Counted from the stretch's first letter, positions 15,515 through 25,939 are shown. The stretch is 64,000 nt of DNA from Acinetobacter calcoaceticus (GCF_900520355.1 NZ_LS999521.1:1922001-1986000), one strand, 5' to 3'. Numbers and translations: made by a program. The notes: generated by a model from the letters alone, not told the origin.

Positions 15515-18076
15515 ATGCCAAAAAAAAGGCAAGAATCTTATAAATTATTAAAACGCCATATTTGTTACTACTTGGCTTCTGGTGTTGTTACAATGACAAT
15601 GCCTGTATTCGTGCATGCTGAAGAAACAGCTACGAGTGCTCCCGTAGAGGCTGAATTCGATTCTGCTTTTTTAATTGGGGATGCACAAAAAGTCGATATT
15701 TCTCGTTTTAAATACGGCAATCCTGTTTTACCTGGTGAATATAACGTTGATCTATATGTAAATGGTCAATGGTTTGGTAAACGTCGCATGGTCTTTAAAG
15801 CATTAGACCCTAATAAAAATGCAGAAACGTGTTTTACAGGAATGAACCTCCTTGAGTACGGCGTTAAACAAGACGTTTTGTCGAAGCATACTACCCTTCA
15901 AAAAGAAAATAATAGTTGCTATAAAATTGAAGAGTGGGTTGAAAATGCATTTTATGAATTTGATACATCTCGTTTACGTGTAGATATTTCGATTCCGCAA
16001 GTTGCTTTGCAAAAAAATGCGCAAGGCTATGTCGACCCGAGTGTATGGGATCGAGGTATTAATGCTGGTTTTCTATCTTATAGTGGTAGTGCCTATAAAA
16101 CATTTAGTCAGTCTGGTGACCGAAGCGAAACAACAAACGCATTTATGGGCGTTACAGCTGGACTAAATGTAGCAGGTTGGCAATTACGTCATAATGGCCA
16201 ATGGCAATGGCAAGATACCCCAGCTGAAAATCAATCTAAATCTGATTATCAAGAAACAAGTACATATTTACAAAGAGCCTTTCCTAAATACCGCGGTGTT
16301 TTAACGCTAGGTGATAGTTTTACAAACGGCGAAGTATTTGACTCTATTGGTTATCGTGGTATTGATTTCTCAAGTGATGATCGAATGTTACCAAATAGTA
16401 TGTTGGGCTATGCCCCTCGTATTCGTGGTAATGCAAAAACCAATGCAAAAGTTGAAGTTCGTCAACAAGGCCAACTTATCTATCAAACAACTGTTGCGCC
16501 AGGTAACTTTGAAATTAACGACCTTTACCCTACTGGTTTTGGTGGCGAGATTGAAGTCTCTATTATTGAAGCAAATGGCCAAATACAAAAATTCTCGGTT
16601 CCGTATGCTTCAGTTGTACAAATGTTGCGTCCGGGTGTAAACCGTTACTCTTTAACTGTGGGGCAGTTCCGCGATCAAGACATTGATATTAATCCTTGGG
16701 TTGTTCAGGGTAAATATCAGCAAGGGATTAACAACTATCTAACAGGTTATACAGGCATCCAAGCAACGGAAAACTATGCCGCTGTGTTATTAGGTGCTGC
16801 TTTTGCTACACCAATCGGTGCGGTTGCGTTAGATGTTACCCACTCTGAGGCTGACTTTGAAAAGCAGTCATCACAATCTGGGCAAAGTTTCCGTTTAAGT
16901 TATAGTAAGTTAATTACTCCAACCAACACAAACTTAACACTGGCAGCTTATCGTTACTCAACAGAAAACTTCTATAAATTACGTGATGCTTTGCTTATTC
17001 GTGATTTAGAAGAAAAAGGCGTAAATACCTATGCTGCTGCGGGTCATCAGCGCAGTGAATTCCAAATTACTTTAAACCAAGGGCTACCTGAAGGTTGGGG
17101 TAATTTCTATGTAGTTGGCTCATGGGTTGACTACTGGAACCGTAGCGAAAGTACTAAACAGTACCAAATTGGTTATAGCAATAACTACCATGGTTTAACC
17201 TATGGTTTATCTGCAATTAATCGTAAGATTGAGTACGGTTCAAATGATACGTCGCATGATACTGAATATTTAATGACGCTTTCATTCCCAATTAATTTCA
17301 AGAAGAACTCAGTCAACGTCAACGTTACTGCTTCTGAAGATAGCCGTACTGTTGGCGCAAGCGGAATGGTGGGTGATCGCTTTAGTTATGGTGCTTCTGT
17401 CTCGCATCAGGACTATGCAAATCCATCATTTAACGCAAATGGTCGTTATCGTACTAACTATGCAACTGTTGGCGGCTCTTATAGTATTGCTGATTCTTAC
17501 CAACAAGCAATGGTTAGCTTAAGTGGTAGTGTGGTTGCACATTCAGAAGGCATTTTATTTGGACCTGAACAAGGCCAAACGATGGTGCTTGTGCATGCAC
17601 CTGATGCAGCTGGAGCTAAAGTTAATAATACCGTTGGTTTAAGTGTGAATAAGGCAGGTTATGCGGTTATTCCGTATGTGACTCCGTACCGTCTTAATGA
17701 CATTACTCTTGATCCACAAGAGATGTCGAGCCAAGTAGAACTTGAAGAAACGAGTCAACGTATTGCACCTTTTGCTGGTGCAATTGCTAAAGTTGATTTT
17801 GCAACTAAAACTGGTTATGCAGTTTACATTAATAGTAAAACTGCTGAAGGCAACAGTTTACCGTTTGCAGCTCAAGTCTTTAATCAGAAAGATGAAGCTG
17901 TGGGTATTGTTGCGCAAGGTAGTATGATTTACTTACGTACTCCTCTTGCTCAAGATCGTCTTTATGTGAAATGGGGCGACGAAAGTAATGAACGTTGTTC
18001 GGTTGAGTACAACATCAGTAATCAGTTGCAAAATAAGCAACAAAGCATGGTAATGACTGAGGCTGTCTGCAAATGA
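15515..18076 (+). CDS. Outer membrane fimbrial usher (FimD/PapC family)
   Basis: This 853-residue protein has an N-terminal signal region (cleavage likely near HAEE). The N-terminal chaperone-binding domain contains FDSAFL and the two-cysteine segment ETCFTGMNLLEYG. A long beta-barrel follows with GYAPRIRG and APGNFEINDLYPTGFGGE (plug and barrel signature). The C-terminal domains contain AVIPYVTPYRLNDITLD and a terminal pair of cysteines (ERCSVEY and AVCK). It forms the assembly pore for the fimbria. Its stop overlaps the ATG of the next gene by four bases, so the two are translationally coupled. Confidence 0.93.
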   Translation: MPKKRQESYKLLKRHICYYLASGVVTMTMPVFVHAEETATSAPVEAEFDSAFLIGDAQKVDISRFKYGNPVLPGEYNVDLYVNGQWFGKRRMVFKALDPNKNAETCFTGMNLLEYGVKQDVLSKHTTLQKENNSCYKIEEWVENAFYEFDTSRLRVDISIPQVALQKNAQGYVDPSVWDRGINAGFLSYSGSAYKTFSQSGDRSETTNAFMGVTAGLNVAGWQLRHNGQWQWQDTPAENQSKSDYQETSTYLQRAFPKYRGVLTLGDSFTNGEVFDSIGYRGIDFSSDDRMLPNSMLGYAPRIRGNAKTNAKVEVRQQGQLIYQTTVAPGNFEINDLYPTGFGGEIEVSIIEANGQIQKFSVPYASVVQMLRPGVNRYSLTVGQFRDQDIDINPWVVQGKYQQGINNYLTGYTGIQATENYAAVLLGAAFATPIGAVALDVTHSEADFEKQSSQSGQSFRLSYSKLITPTNTNLTLAAYRYSTENFYKLRDALLIRDLEEKGVNTYAAAGHQRSEFQITLNQGLPEGWGNFYVVGSWVDYWNRSESTKQYQIGYSNNYHGLTYGLSAINRKIEYGSNDTSHDTEYLMTLSFPINFKKNSVNVNVTASEDSRTVGASGMVGDRFSYGASVSHQDYANPSFNANGRYRTNYATVGGSYSIADSYQQAMVSLSGSVVAHSEGILFGPEQGQTMVLVHAPDAAGAKVNNTVGLSVNKAGYAVIPYVTPYRLNDITLDPQEMSSQVELEETSQRIAPFAGAIAKVDFATKTGYAVYINSKTAEGNSLPFAAQVFNQKDEAVGIVAQGSMIYLRTPLAQDRLYVKWGDESNERCSVEYNISNQLQNKQQSMVMTEAVCK

Positions 18077-19086
18077 AAAAATTACTCTTAAACAGTGCAT
18101 TAGTTGCAGTAGGTTTTTGTATTAATACGGCAACTCAAGCTGCGTGTTCAACTAGTTCGGGCTTCAAAACAATTGATGTTCCTATGCGGGTTGGACGAGT
18201 TGTAGTTCGGCCAAGCGACCCTGTAGGTAAAGTTTTAGTTAAATCACTTTTTGAGATCAGGCCAGATCCTTATACTACATATACCTGTAATAGCACAGAT
18301 ATGATGGTGGCACAGTTATTACAGAATTACCCAATTAGTATACTTGGTGATAGCATCTATTCAACAAATATTCCGGGAATTGGTATTCGTCTCTATCGTG
18401 AAGCGTTTAATGCTGGAAATTTCTCTGGCTATTACCCTTATACTCGTCGTGTCCCAGGCACTCGCATTAACCTTGCGGAAGGTTATTTTGTTGTAGAAAT
18501 TGTGAAAACAGCTGAAAACACTGGATCCGGAACTTTAGTTCCTGGTGTTTATAGTACTTATTATGCTGGAAACCGAAGTGATCGTCCGTTTTTAACCAGT
18601 ACAGTTTATGGTAATGCGATTACTATTGCCTCTTCATCTTGTGAATGGCGTGGTGCTATTAATAAACAAGTACAGCTGCCAACGGTTACAAAGGCTGGGT
18701 TCAAAGGTGTTGGTTCAACTCAGGGAGACCAGTCTTTCGATCTAAATATTTTGTGTAATGGTGGTGTAAACCCAACAGGTTATGAAGAGAAAAACCTCAT
18801 TAGTTTGAGTTTTGATTATCAACAAGACGGCACTAATACCCAAGTTTTAAAAAATCTTGAACCAAATGCAACTAAAGCAAACGGTGTTGGAGTTCAACTT
18901 TTATGGAATTATCAAAATAAGAATCAAGTTATTGGCCTAGGTAATAAACTAGAATTGGGAACAGTGAAATCAAATCAAACCATTCAATATGATGTTCCTT
19001 TAACAGCTCGTTACTATCAAACGGCAGCAAATGTTACGCCTGGTAAAGTTCGTGCAATGGCTACTGTAACTATTGAATATGATTAA
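18073..19086 (+). CDS. Fimbrial tip subunit / adhesin
   Basis: This 337-residue protein has a signal peptide ending TQA and is about twice the length of a pilin. It therefore probably has an N-terminal receptor-binding lectin domain (about residues 25-190, three cysteines) and a C-terminal pilin domain (about 195-337). The pilin domain ends VTIEYD with the penultimate Tyr. Two-domain tip adhesins of this form sit at the distal end of chaperone-usher fimbriae. The receptor cannot be deduced. It is coupled to the usher gene by an ATGA overlap. Confidence 0.85.
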   Translation: MKKLLLNSALVAVGFCINTATQAACSTSSGFKTIDVPMRVGRVVVRPSDPVGKVLVKSLFEIRPDPYTTYTCNSTDMMVAQLLQNYPISILGDSIYSTNIPGIGIRLYREAFNAGNFSGYYPYTRRVPGTRINLAEGYFVVEIVKTAENTGSGTLVPGVYSTYYAGNRSDRPFLTSTVYGNAITIASSSCEWRGAINKQVQLPTVTKAGFKGVGSTQGDQSFDLNILCNGGVNPTGYEEKNLISLSFDYQQDGTNTQVLKNLEPNATKANGVGVQLLWNYQNKNQVIGLGNKLELGTVKSNQTIQYDVPLTARYYQTAANVTPGKVRAMATVTIEYD

Positions 19087-19198
19087 TCATATTCAATAGT
19101 TTATAAACCTGATAATTTCAAATATTTAAAAATTAATAATAAATTTTAATTTATCACTACTTTCTAAAAATTTAATACTTAACTAGATAGGAATGTTT

Positions 19199-20170
19199 AT
19201 GAAAAAAATAGGTATAGTTGCTGTTAGTGCAGTGACATTATGCTGGGCCATGTATGAAGTATCTTCTGATAATACCAATACAGTAACGCATAGCGAGTCA
19301 AGCCCAAAAGTAGCATCTAAAAAATTTTCATCAACTGCAAAGAATGAAAAATTAACGTCTCAAACCCTTTTGGCAAAAACAAATTCCCTTAATTCTGCCC
19401 CAGTGTGCCAATACAATTTTGATGTAACTCAGGAAGATCTCGATCTATGGAATAATGAACACCCTGATTTTCCTATGAAAATATTCCCATTGATAACTGG
19501 TCAAAAATTTGGTTTTAAAGTAGAACCTACGCCAGAAAGTCAGTATGGCTACGTAGATTATGTAGCTACAAGTAAAGTAGATAGTCTGAATTCGGTTAAT
19601 GAAATTGGTGATTTAACGATACCTCACACAGGTATTATTGCATTTGAAATGGAACTTAAAATTCCAACATCAACTCTTGGGAGTTCATCACTTGGAAATT
19701 CTACTTATTACTCCTCTAGCATTGGATTTAGTGGGGTAACAAATAATGGTTATACAATTAGATCCAACTATTGGTTTGATATGGGGGGGTATGATCCAGA
19801 TTTTGGTGAGAATCCTGCTAGATTAAACTATTATGTAGCTTATCGACTTAGTGATAATAGTGGGCCTAACAATCCATATTATAAAGGTCAAAACATGACA
19901 AATAATTCAAATGAATACCAAAGATTAGGGATGTATATTAATCAGAAAACTAAGCAGGTTGGCTTTATTGTAAATGGTGTTGATCAGGGGTATCAATCTA
20001 CTTTACCTGCTCCACTAGAGAATATACGTTTTTCTGTCTCAAGTAGTATAGGAATATATTCTAATCAATTATTTGGACAAGAATTGTCAAATGAACTGAT
20101 TACTGACCGTAATTCGCTACAGTTTAACTACCCTCAGGGCACAACTGACATGTGTGGTAATGCAATTTAA
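19199..20170 (+). CDS. DUF4882 family protein, probably surface-associated
   Basis: The ATG at 19199 is preferred because AGGA lies seven bases upstream; the ATG at 19193 is too close to it. The 323-residue product has an N-terminal hydrophobic segment (about residues 4-18), a Ser/Thr/Lys-rich linker, and from about residue 70 a beta-rich domain opening CQYNFD. It ends with a paired Cys (DMCGNAI), suggesting one disulphide. It resembles the DUF4882 proteins of Acinetobacter, of unknown function and often found near fimbrial genes. The all-beta, glycine- and tyrosine-rich body could be a lectin-like jelly roll (inference). It probably ends the fimbrial operon after a 112-bp gap. Confidence 0.7.
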   Translation: MKKIGIVAVSAVTLCWAMYEVSSDNTNTVTHSESSPKVASKKFSSTAKNEKLTSQTLLAKTNSLNSAPVCQYNFDVTQEDLDLWNNEHPDFPMKIFPLITGQKFGFKVEPTPESQYGYVDYVATSKVDSLNSVNEIGDLTIPHTGIIAFEMELKIPTSTLGSSSLGNSTYYSSSIGFSGVTNNGYTIRSNYWFDMGGYDPDFGENPARLNYYVAYRLSDNSGPNNPYYKGQNMTNNSNEYQRLGMYINQKTKQVGFIVNGVDQGYQSTLPAPLENIRFSVSSSIGIYSNQLFGQELSNELITDRNSLQFNYPQGTTDMCGNAI

Positions 20171-20189
20171 GATATAAACTATGAAGTGT

Positions 20190-20219
20190 AAAAAAGGGCT
20201 GAATCACAGCCCTTTTTTT
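20190..20219. terminator. Bidirectional terminator, DUF4882 gene / formaldehyde dehydrogenase
   Basis: An A-run, GGGCTG, loop AATCA, CAGCCC and a T-run lie between the convergent stops. Confidence 0.9.
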
Positions 20220-20226
20220 ATTTCAT

Positions 20227-21354
<1,128 letters not shown>

Positions 21355-21501
21355 TCATTCGGTATTTATAGTCGAGCAAAATAGATTATGTAACAGTAAT
21401 ACAAGAGCTTAATTTGCTTAAATTAAAATTGGCTTTTATGACAAGCTATCACAGCATAGCCAGTCGGATACGTCTAAGCAAGCCCATGTTTCAAAAAGAA
21501 G

Positions 21502-21526
21502 GAAACCTCTTGCTTGAAGAGGTTTC
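21502..21526 (-). terminator. Terminator after the TIM-barrel-like gene
   Basis: GAAACCTCTT and AAGAGGTTTC form a perfect 10-bp stem across a 5-base loop, followed on the minus strand by a pyrimidine-rich CCTTCTTTTT. It lies 39 bases after the stop codon. Confidence 0.65.
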
Positions 21527-21564
21527 TTATCAAATCACTTATCTTATAAACGGCTTATATTTAC

Positions 21565-23436
21565 TTATAGGTAAATATCTGGTGGATATGGTGTGTTATC
21601 ACTAATTGGAGAATAAAGCGTATTTTCTACAAAAAAGCCATTTGGGGCTTGAGTAGTATCGATGGTAATTGAATCAAACATGATTTGTGGATATGCCCAG
21701 ATAAATTGCTTCATTAAACCCAAAGAAACATTATTTTTCATGTCACCAAAAATTCGTTGCCAGATGGGTGTTCGATAAGGTTTTGTTTTATCAAATCCAT
21801 AAATATAGGCAATAGATGCATCAGGAACGAATCCGGATAAATAAACGACTTTATTTGCAGGATAGCCCAAACCTTGTATAGGTATTTGGGAAACTGCCTG
21901 ATGTGCTAAGTCTAAGCGAGCTTCTAATAGCCAGTCATAGGCTTCCGTCATCATGTAATCAAAATTAGGATATGAATAGTGCGTGCTTGGATAGTTAATA
22001 TAAGTTGCTAGTGTCTGAATTGGAGATTGAATAGAAGGAAAGAAAATGAGTGGGCTAACTTTTGCACTGGAGTATTTGGCTTTGATAACGGTGCGAATGT
22101 TTTGACAGGTTTGCCCTAATTTATTTCTAAGCCATGTTTTAAACTCATCATACGGCGTTCCTGTTTTATTCATTGCCTCATAAATTGTGCCTAAATCTGG
22201 CGCATATAAACCTGTGTCTGCATTAAAGGCCAGTTTTGTTGGATAGTCATACACACAAGGTAAATTTGTGCCAGTGTTATACCACCACCACGGCTCACCA
22301 ATCTGCATATTTACAGCACATCCTCCTACAACCATTGCATCTGCAAACTCAATAAAGACTTTATGTAGGTAGGCCAATGCATTTTGGTCACTTAAACTAA
22401 AAAAATAGCTCGGTGGTTGGTAGCCTGTTTTACCTAAATTACTATTCCAGTCACGCTGTGCCCAAAACTCGTTGGCACCCAAGGAATACATTTCAAAACT
22501 TACCCCAAAGATGGGTTGCATACTGGCGTTATGTAAAGCCTGAGCATATTTCTCATGCCATTTACGAGTACATGAGTTAACAACAGCCTCACCCGTCACC
22601 AATGTATCTGGTATTTGCCATTTATTAATATCACTTTTCCATTTCATTTCAGGGTAATGCGACATTCCACAATAGTGGTTAACCAAACCTTGATATCCCA
22701 AAGCAGCCATATTGTTGACTAAGCGCTGCGGGTTTAAATCGTAATGGTCGTCATAGCTGGTACAGATGCCATAGCTATGCTGAGGCACAACAACACGACT
22801 CAGATTTAACTTTGCATTTGTTCCGGTAACAACCGAGTTGGTTAGGCGAATGTAGCCATCTTCAGGCTGGCTTAAAGGTGTGGCTGATTGGCTATTATAA
22901 TGGCTAGTGAAACCGGAAAATGAGATCCGCTGAATATTGGTGACTGGGAAGCTATCTGTAGCAGAAAAGCCGGCTTTTACTGTATCCCAGTTAATATGAA
23001 TATGCGCTGTACGAGATGAAGGATTATTTGCGTATCTAAATAAGACAACATAGGCAATTTTATCTACACCATTTTCATTATAGTATACCGTTAAAGTTGG
23101 CGTTAAACTTGGATTGTTCAGCACTGGCATCGTGGCAGATAACTCAATATCGAAGTCCCAAACTACCCCTGCATAGCTATATTTGGTTTGATAAGCTAAA
23201 AATTTATGGTCTTTAGTGTCATAAGAATCCCACGTAATTCCTACCAAATCATTTGCCATCCGCGCTCTAAAAGATGCTTCAAAACCATTTCCATAATTAG
23301 TAATAGCAAAAGACATCGTTTGTGGACCGTCTATTCTCCAATAGATAGGACTAAACCGATCAATAAGTGTATTTTGAGTGATGGGATGTAGTGATGAATT
23401 AGAATTATTTTGTATATTTTGTGGGTTAGTTATCAT
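21565..23436 (-). CDS. Orphan TIM-barrel-like protein, similar to phage non-contractile tail sheath proteins
   Basis: This 623-residue protein has no signal peptide. Residues about 20-215 look like a beta-sandwich (repeated short strands, RISFSGFTSHY, GYIRLTNSVV). From about residue 220 the SYDDHYDLNPQRLV and QGLVNHYCGMSHY segments look like the start of a TIM barrel. The QIGEPWWWYN segment (about residue 380) and FDYMMTEAYDW (about 490) could hold glycosidase-like acidic residues. I recall this two-domain form from phage and gene-transfer-agent tail proteins, but have not confirmed it. No other tail gene is adjacent. It may be a domesticated phage gene or a cytosolic glycan-acting enzyme. 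Confidence 0.5.
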   Translation of the reverse strand: MITNPQNIQNNSNSSLHPITQNTLIDRFSPIYWRIDGPQTMSFAITNYGNGFEASFRARMANDLVGITWDSYDTKDHKFLAYQTKYSYAGVVWDFDIELSATMPVLNNPSLTPTLTVYYNENGVDKIAYVVLFRYANNPSSRTAHIHINWDTVKAGFSATDSFPVTNIQRISFSGFTSHYNSQSATPLSQPEDGYIRLTNSVVTGTNAKLNLSRVVVPQHSYGICTSYDDHYDLNPQRLVNNMAALGYQGLVNHYCGMSHYPEMKWKSDINKWQIPDTLVTGEAVVNSCTRKWHEKYAQALHNASMQPIFGVSFEMYSLGANEFWAQRDWNSNLGKTGYQPPSYFFSLSDQNALAYLHKVFIEFADAMVVGGCAVNMQIGEPWWWYNTGTNLPCVYDYPTKLAFNADTGLYAPDLGTIYEAMNKTGTPYDEFKTWLRNKLGQTCQNIRTVIKAKYSSAKVSPLIFFPSIQSPIQTLATYINYPSTHYSYPNFDYMMTEAYDWLLEARLDLAHQAVSQIPIQGLGYPANKVVYLSGFVPDASIAYIYGFDKTKPYRTPIWQRIFGDMKNNVSLGLMKQFIWAYPQIMFDSITIDTTQAPNGFFVENTLYSPISDNTPYPPDIYL

Positions 23437-23618
23437 GTCGTCATTCTCTTAATGTATTAAGAGGTTTTATATTAAATAATAATTCTTATTTTATTGTTCA
23501 GATAAGTAACAATGAGGTTTAAATTATTTACAGTTAATATTTTTATAAAGCTCAAAATAAAGTTAAACAATAAATTTAATATTATCCTAAAATATTTTTT
23601 GCACTGAGGAGATAATAA

Positions 23619-24776
23619 ATGACAAATTTTATTCAGCCTATAAATTTTAAGGCATTGTTTGTATTTACTCCTCTTGTGTTTGCACTAACAGGTTGTAGTG
23701 AAGTTTTACATACCCAAAGAACTATACCAATAAAGATATCTTCAGAAAGTATCGCTTATCCAGAAGTTGATACAGCTTTAGGGGAAAAGTTACAGCCTAA
23801 TGAGGAAGTGTTAGCCCAGAACATAGCTCAAGTCATTGAAAAGTCAATTCGTGAACAATATACGGCGGGAAATGCTTTACGTGATGCCCATCCTAAAGCA
23901 CATGGGTGTGTTCGAGCTGAATTTCATGTCTCAAAAAATATACCGACTCAGTTTGCTAAAGGGGTATTTATCCCCGACCAAAGTTATCAAGCATGGATTC
24001 GTTTTTCCAATGCTTCAAATGATGCCACTAGTGCTGACATTGAGAAAGACGCACGTGGCATAGCGATAAAACTTTTAGGTGTATCTGGAGAGAAAATTTT
24101 AGAAAGTGAAAAGCAAGCAACCACCCAAGATTTTATTATGATTAATCACCCAGTCTTTTTTGCGAATGATGCTAAACGATACCTTTCTTTTATGAATGAT
24201 GTGAATAGCCATAATATGATTAGAAAACTTCATATTCCGTTTGCCTTAGGCTTTAAAGGAACAATGAATGCACTTGGAGCACGTAACTCACAAATTGCAA
24301 ATCCGCTCCATGCACGTTACTGGTCTATGGTTCCCTATCAGTTGGGGGTTGGTAATGATCGACAAGCAGTTAAATATTCAGTACGTGCTTGCTCAGTGAC
24401 AGCAAACAATCTACCTAAAAATCCGAGTCATGATTTTTTAAGAGAAGCTTTAAAGAATACTTTGCAAAATACTGATGCATGTATGGAGTTCCTTATTCAG
24501 CCGCGGACCTCAAATAAAATGCTAGTAGAAGACTCGATGACAGAATGGGATGAGAGAGCAGCTCCTTTTTATCAAGTAGCGACTATTCATATTCCAAAGC
24601 AGGAATTTGACACACCTGAGCAAAATAAGTTCTGTGAAAATCTATCTTTTACGCCGTGGCATGCCTTACCCGAACATAAGCCATTGGGGGCAGTAAACAG
24701 AATGCGTAAAATCATTTATGAAAATATAAGTAGAGTTCGACACGATATGAATTCAGCGCCTAAACAAGAACCTTGA
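23619..24776 (+). CDS. Catalase-fold heme lipoprotein (catalase-like family)
   Basis: This 385-residue protein begins with a lipoprotein signal (hydrophobic stretch then ALTGC, lipid-modified Cys at about residue 26). The body follows the minimal catalase fold: HGCVRAEFHV with the distal His (about residue 90), RFSNAS, DARGIAIKLLG, INHPVFFAND, and NPLHARYWSMVPY. Classical catalases have about 480-750 residues in the cytoplasm; this short envelope-anchored form may remove peroxide or organic peroxides in the periplasm (inference). The GAGGAG ribosome site is strong. The 3' end has no strong terminator. Confidence 0.8.
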   Translation: MTNFIQPINFKALFVFTPLVFALTGCSEVLHTQRTIPIKISSESIAYPEVDTALGEKLQPNEEVLAQNIAQVIEKSIREQYTAGNALRDAHPKAHGCVRAEFHVSKNIPTQFAKGVFIPDQSYQAWIRFSNASNDATSADIEKDARGIAIKLLGVSGEKILESEKQATTQDFIMINHPVFFANDAKRYLSFMNDVNSHNMIRKLHIPFALGFKGTMNALGARNSQIANPLHARYWSMVPYQLGVGNDRQAVKYSVRACSVTANNLPKNPSHDFLREALKNTLQNTDACMEFLIQPRTSNKMLVEDSMTEWDERAAPFYQVATIHIPKQEFDTPEQNKFCENLSFTPWHALPEHKPLGAVNRMRKIIYENISRVRHDMNSAPKQEP

Positions 24777-24804
24777 AAGTGATCTTGTCTTACTAGGATC
24801 TTTC

Positions 24805-25113
24805 TCATTTGATGGCTGTTTTGCTGGTATCTACGGTGATTCGATCAATAAAATCTGCTAGCCATAAAATAAAGTCATCTTCATTTTTATGTTTTGGAAT
24901 CAAACTCATATCTAATTTAATGGGTAACTCATTTTTTACACTAACAACCGTACCTTCGAAGTTCACAAAGTTATATAAAAATTTTAATTCTGTACCAGTA
25001 ATGGCTTTTTTAATTTCTATAATGAGATTATTTAAGTTTTTAAAGTGATTGTTTGAAGACTTACTTTTAATATTTTTATTAATTTTTTCTGCTAATAATA
25101 AGTATTTTGGCAT
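24805..25113 (-). CDS. Small hypothetical protein, paralogue of the gene at 25940-26392
   Basis: This 102-residue protein is not recognised. It starts MPKYLLLAE and contains KAITGTEL, YNFVNFEG, IKLDMSLIPKHKN and ILWLADFIDRIT. All of these blocks recur in the same order in the gene at 25940-26392, so the two arose by duplication. It is predicted soluble, mixed alpha/beta, and lysine-rich. A strong AAGGAG precedes the ATG. The pair flanks two tiny genes on the same strand, suggesting one small accessory module. Confidence 0.6.
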   Translation of the reverse strand: MPKYLLLAEKINKNIKSKSSNNHFKNLNNLIIEIKKAITGTELKFLYNFVNFEGTVVSVKNELPIKLDMSLIPKHKNEDDFILWLADFIDRITVDTSKTAIK

Positions 25114-25416
25114 ATTTATCTCCTTATTCGTTGTTTAAAAGATATAAGTATAAGATTTCAGTTATAAAATAAGTTTATAATTTTTATTAAATTGTTGCTG
25201 TTTTTTAATTTTAATTGATAGGTTGTGTATAATGCAACTAGTTATTTTTTTGAAGTGTGATGGGGTTTGAATTATATTCTGATTAAATTGATTGGTATTT
25301 TAATTTCATCTAAAAGCCATCGATTCAAATTCTATATTAAATAGGCTCAATATTTAAAATATTAAGCCTATTTAATTTTTAATATTCACTTAAGTCTAAA
25401 AGTATTAATCTAAATC
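25114..25416. other. AT-rich gap with hairpins
   Basis: No ORF of note was found. TAAATAGGCT (25338-25347) pairs with AGCCTATTTA (25365-25374). A second stem, ATTCACTTAAG (25384-25394) with CTTAAGTGAAT (25415-25425), reaches into the stop of the next gene. Both lie just 3' of the minus-strand gene at 25417 and probably act as its terminator. Confidence 0.5.
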
Positions 25417-25551
25417 TTAAGTGAATTTTTGGAAACTCTTCAATTTATGAATTTTTCCACATTTTCTGCATTCTTTAATTTCGTCATGAGCAATATCAAA
25501 ATCATATTCCCAGATGTGAATACAGAAAACTTGTCTAAGATTGTGGAGCAT
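25417..25551 (-). CDS. 44-residue zinc-ribbon-like protein (phage DUF1660-like)
   Basis: Found by hand on the minus strand. The ATG at 25551 follows a near-perfect ribosome binding site (TAAGGAGGT, 4 bases before the start). The product starts MLHNLRQVFCIHIWEYD and has CRKCGK further on, giving a Cys-His then Cys-x-x-Cys layout that could bind zinc. This resembles short phage proteins of the DUF1660 type; the match is from memory. It lies 57 bases downstream of another tiny gene on the same strand. Confidence 0.55.
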   Translation of the reverse strand: MLHNLRQVFCIHIWEYDFDIAHDEIKECRKCGKIHKLKSFQKFT

Positions 25552-25608
25552 AGACACCTCCTTATAAAGAACCAACTCAGCAGTAAGTTCTCTATGAATA
25601 TACTTAGC

Positions 25609-25707
25609 TTATTTAGAGGAATTTTCCTCTTTAGCCTTTTCTTCCTTGTGTCTACAGCAGTAACCGAAAACAGCACCCGCACTAAAGAAAAACATAGCTT
25701 TGAACAT
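25609..25707 (-). CDS. 32-residue single-pass membrane peptide
   Basis: Found by hand on the minus strand. The ATG at 25707 has GGAG seven bases upstream. The product begins MFKAMFFFSAGAVFGYCC, a hydrophobic helix with two adjacent cysteines, and ends in a charged Lys/Glu-rich tail. It resembles other Acinetobacter small membrane peptides such as the one at 32774-32950. A role as a toxin, membrane regulator or phage leftover cannot be decided. Confidence 0.5.
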   Translation of the reverse strand: MFKAMFFFSAGAVFGYCCRHKEEKAKEENSSK

Positions 25708-25854
25708 ATATATCTCCAAAAGGTAGTTAAGTAAATTTAAAACTAACATTGAAGGTTGTATCTGTTTTTAGTCTAATGAATCTGATTCTGTGCATTATGC
25801 AAACTTTTGTGAAAAGTTATAACAATATATTTTATAAGAATAAGGCGAGTTAAA

Positions 25855-25880
25855 TTAAAAAACCGCCCCAGAAGGCGGTT
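25855..25880 (-). terminator. Terminator after the 150-residue paralogue gene
   Basis: On the minus strand AACCGCC and GGCGGTT pair across a 6-base loop and are followed by a T-run. It lies 60 bases after the stop codon at 25940. Confidence 0.85.
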
Positions 25881-25939
25881 GCTGAATTTACAGCGACATA
25901 TAGAAGTGTAGTAGACGATCACTTCTATATTTTTTAAAC

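Noticed and set aside
16311..16640. Alternative-frame ORFs inside usher, NRPS and RND genes
   Set aside because: These are out-of-frame shadows without ribosome sites, inside long, clearly conserved genes.
14104..19086. Csu (type I chaperone-usher) pilus operon
   Set aside because: The Csu operon has order csuA/B-A-B-C-D-E with different subunits. This one has a single major pilin, chaperone, usher and a two-domain tip protein, closer to type 1/F17-like systems.
25429..25734. Plus-strand frame of 101 residues and a minus-strand frame of 80 residues (25440-25682)
   Set aside because: Both overlap two short genes with clear ribosome sites on the minus strand, and neither has a sensible composition or start context.
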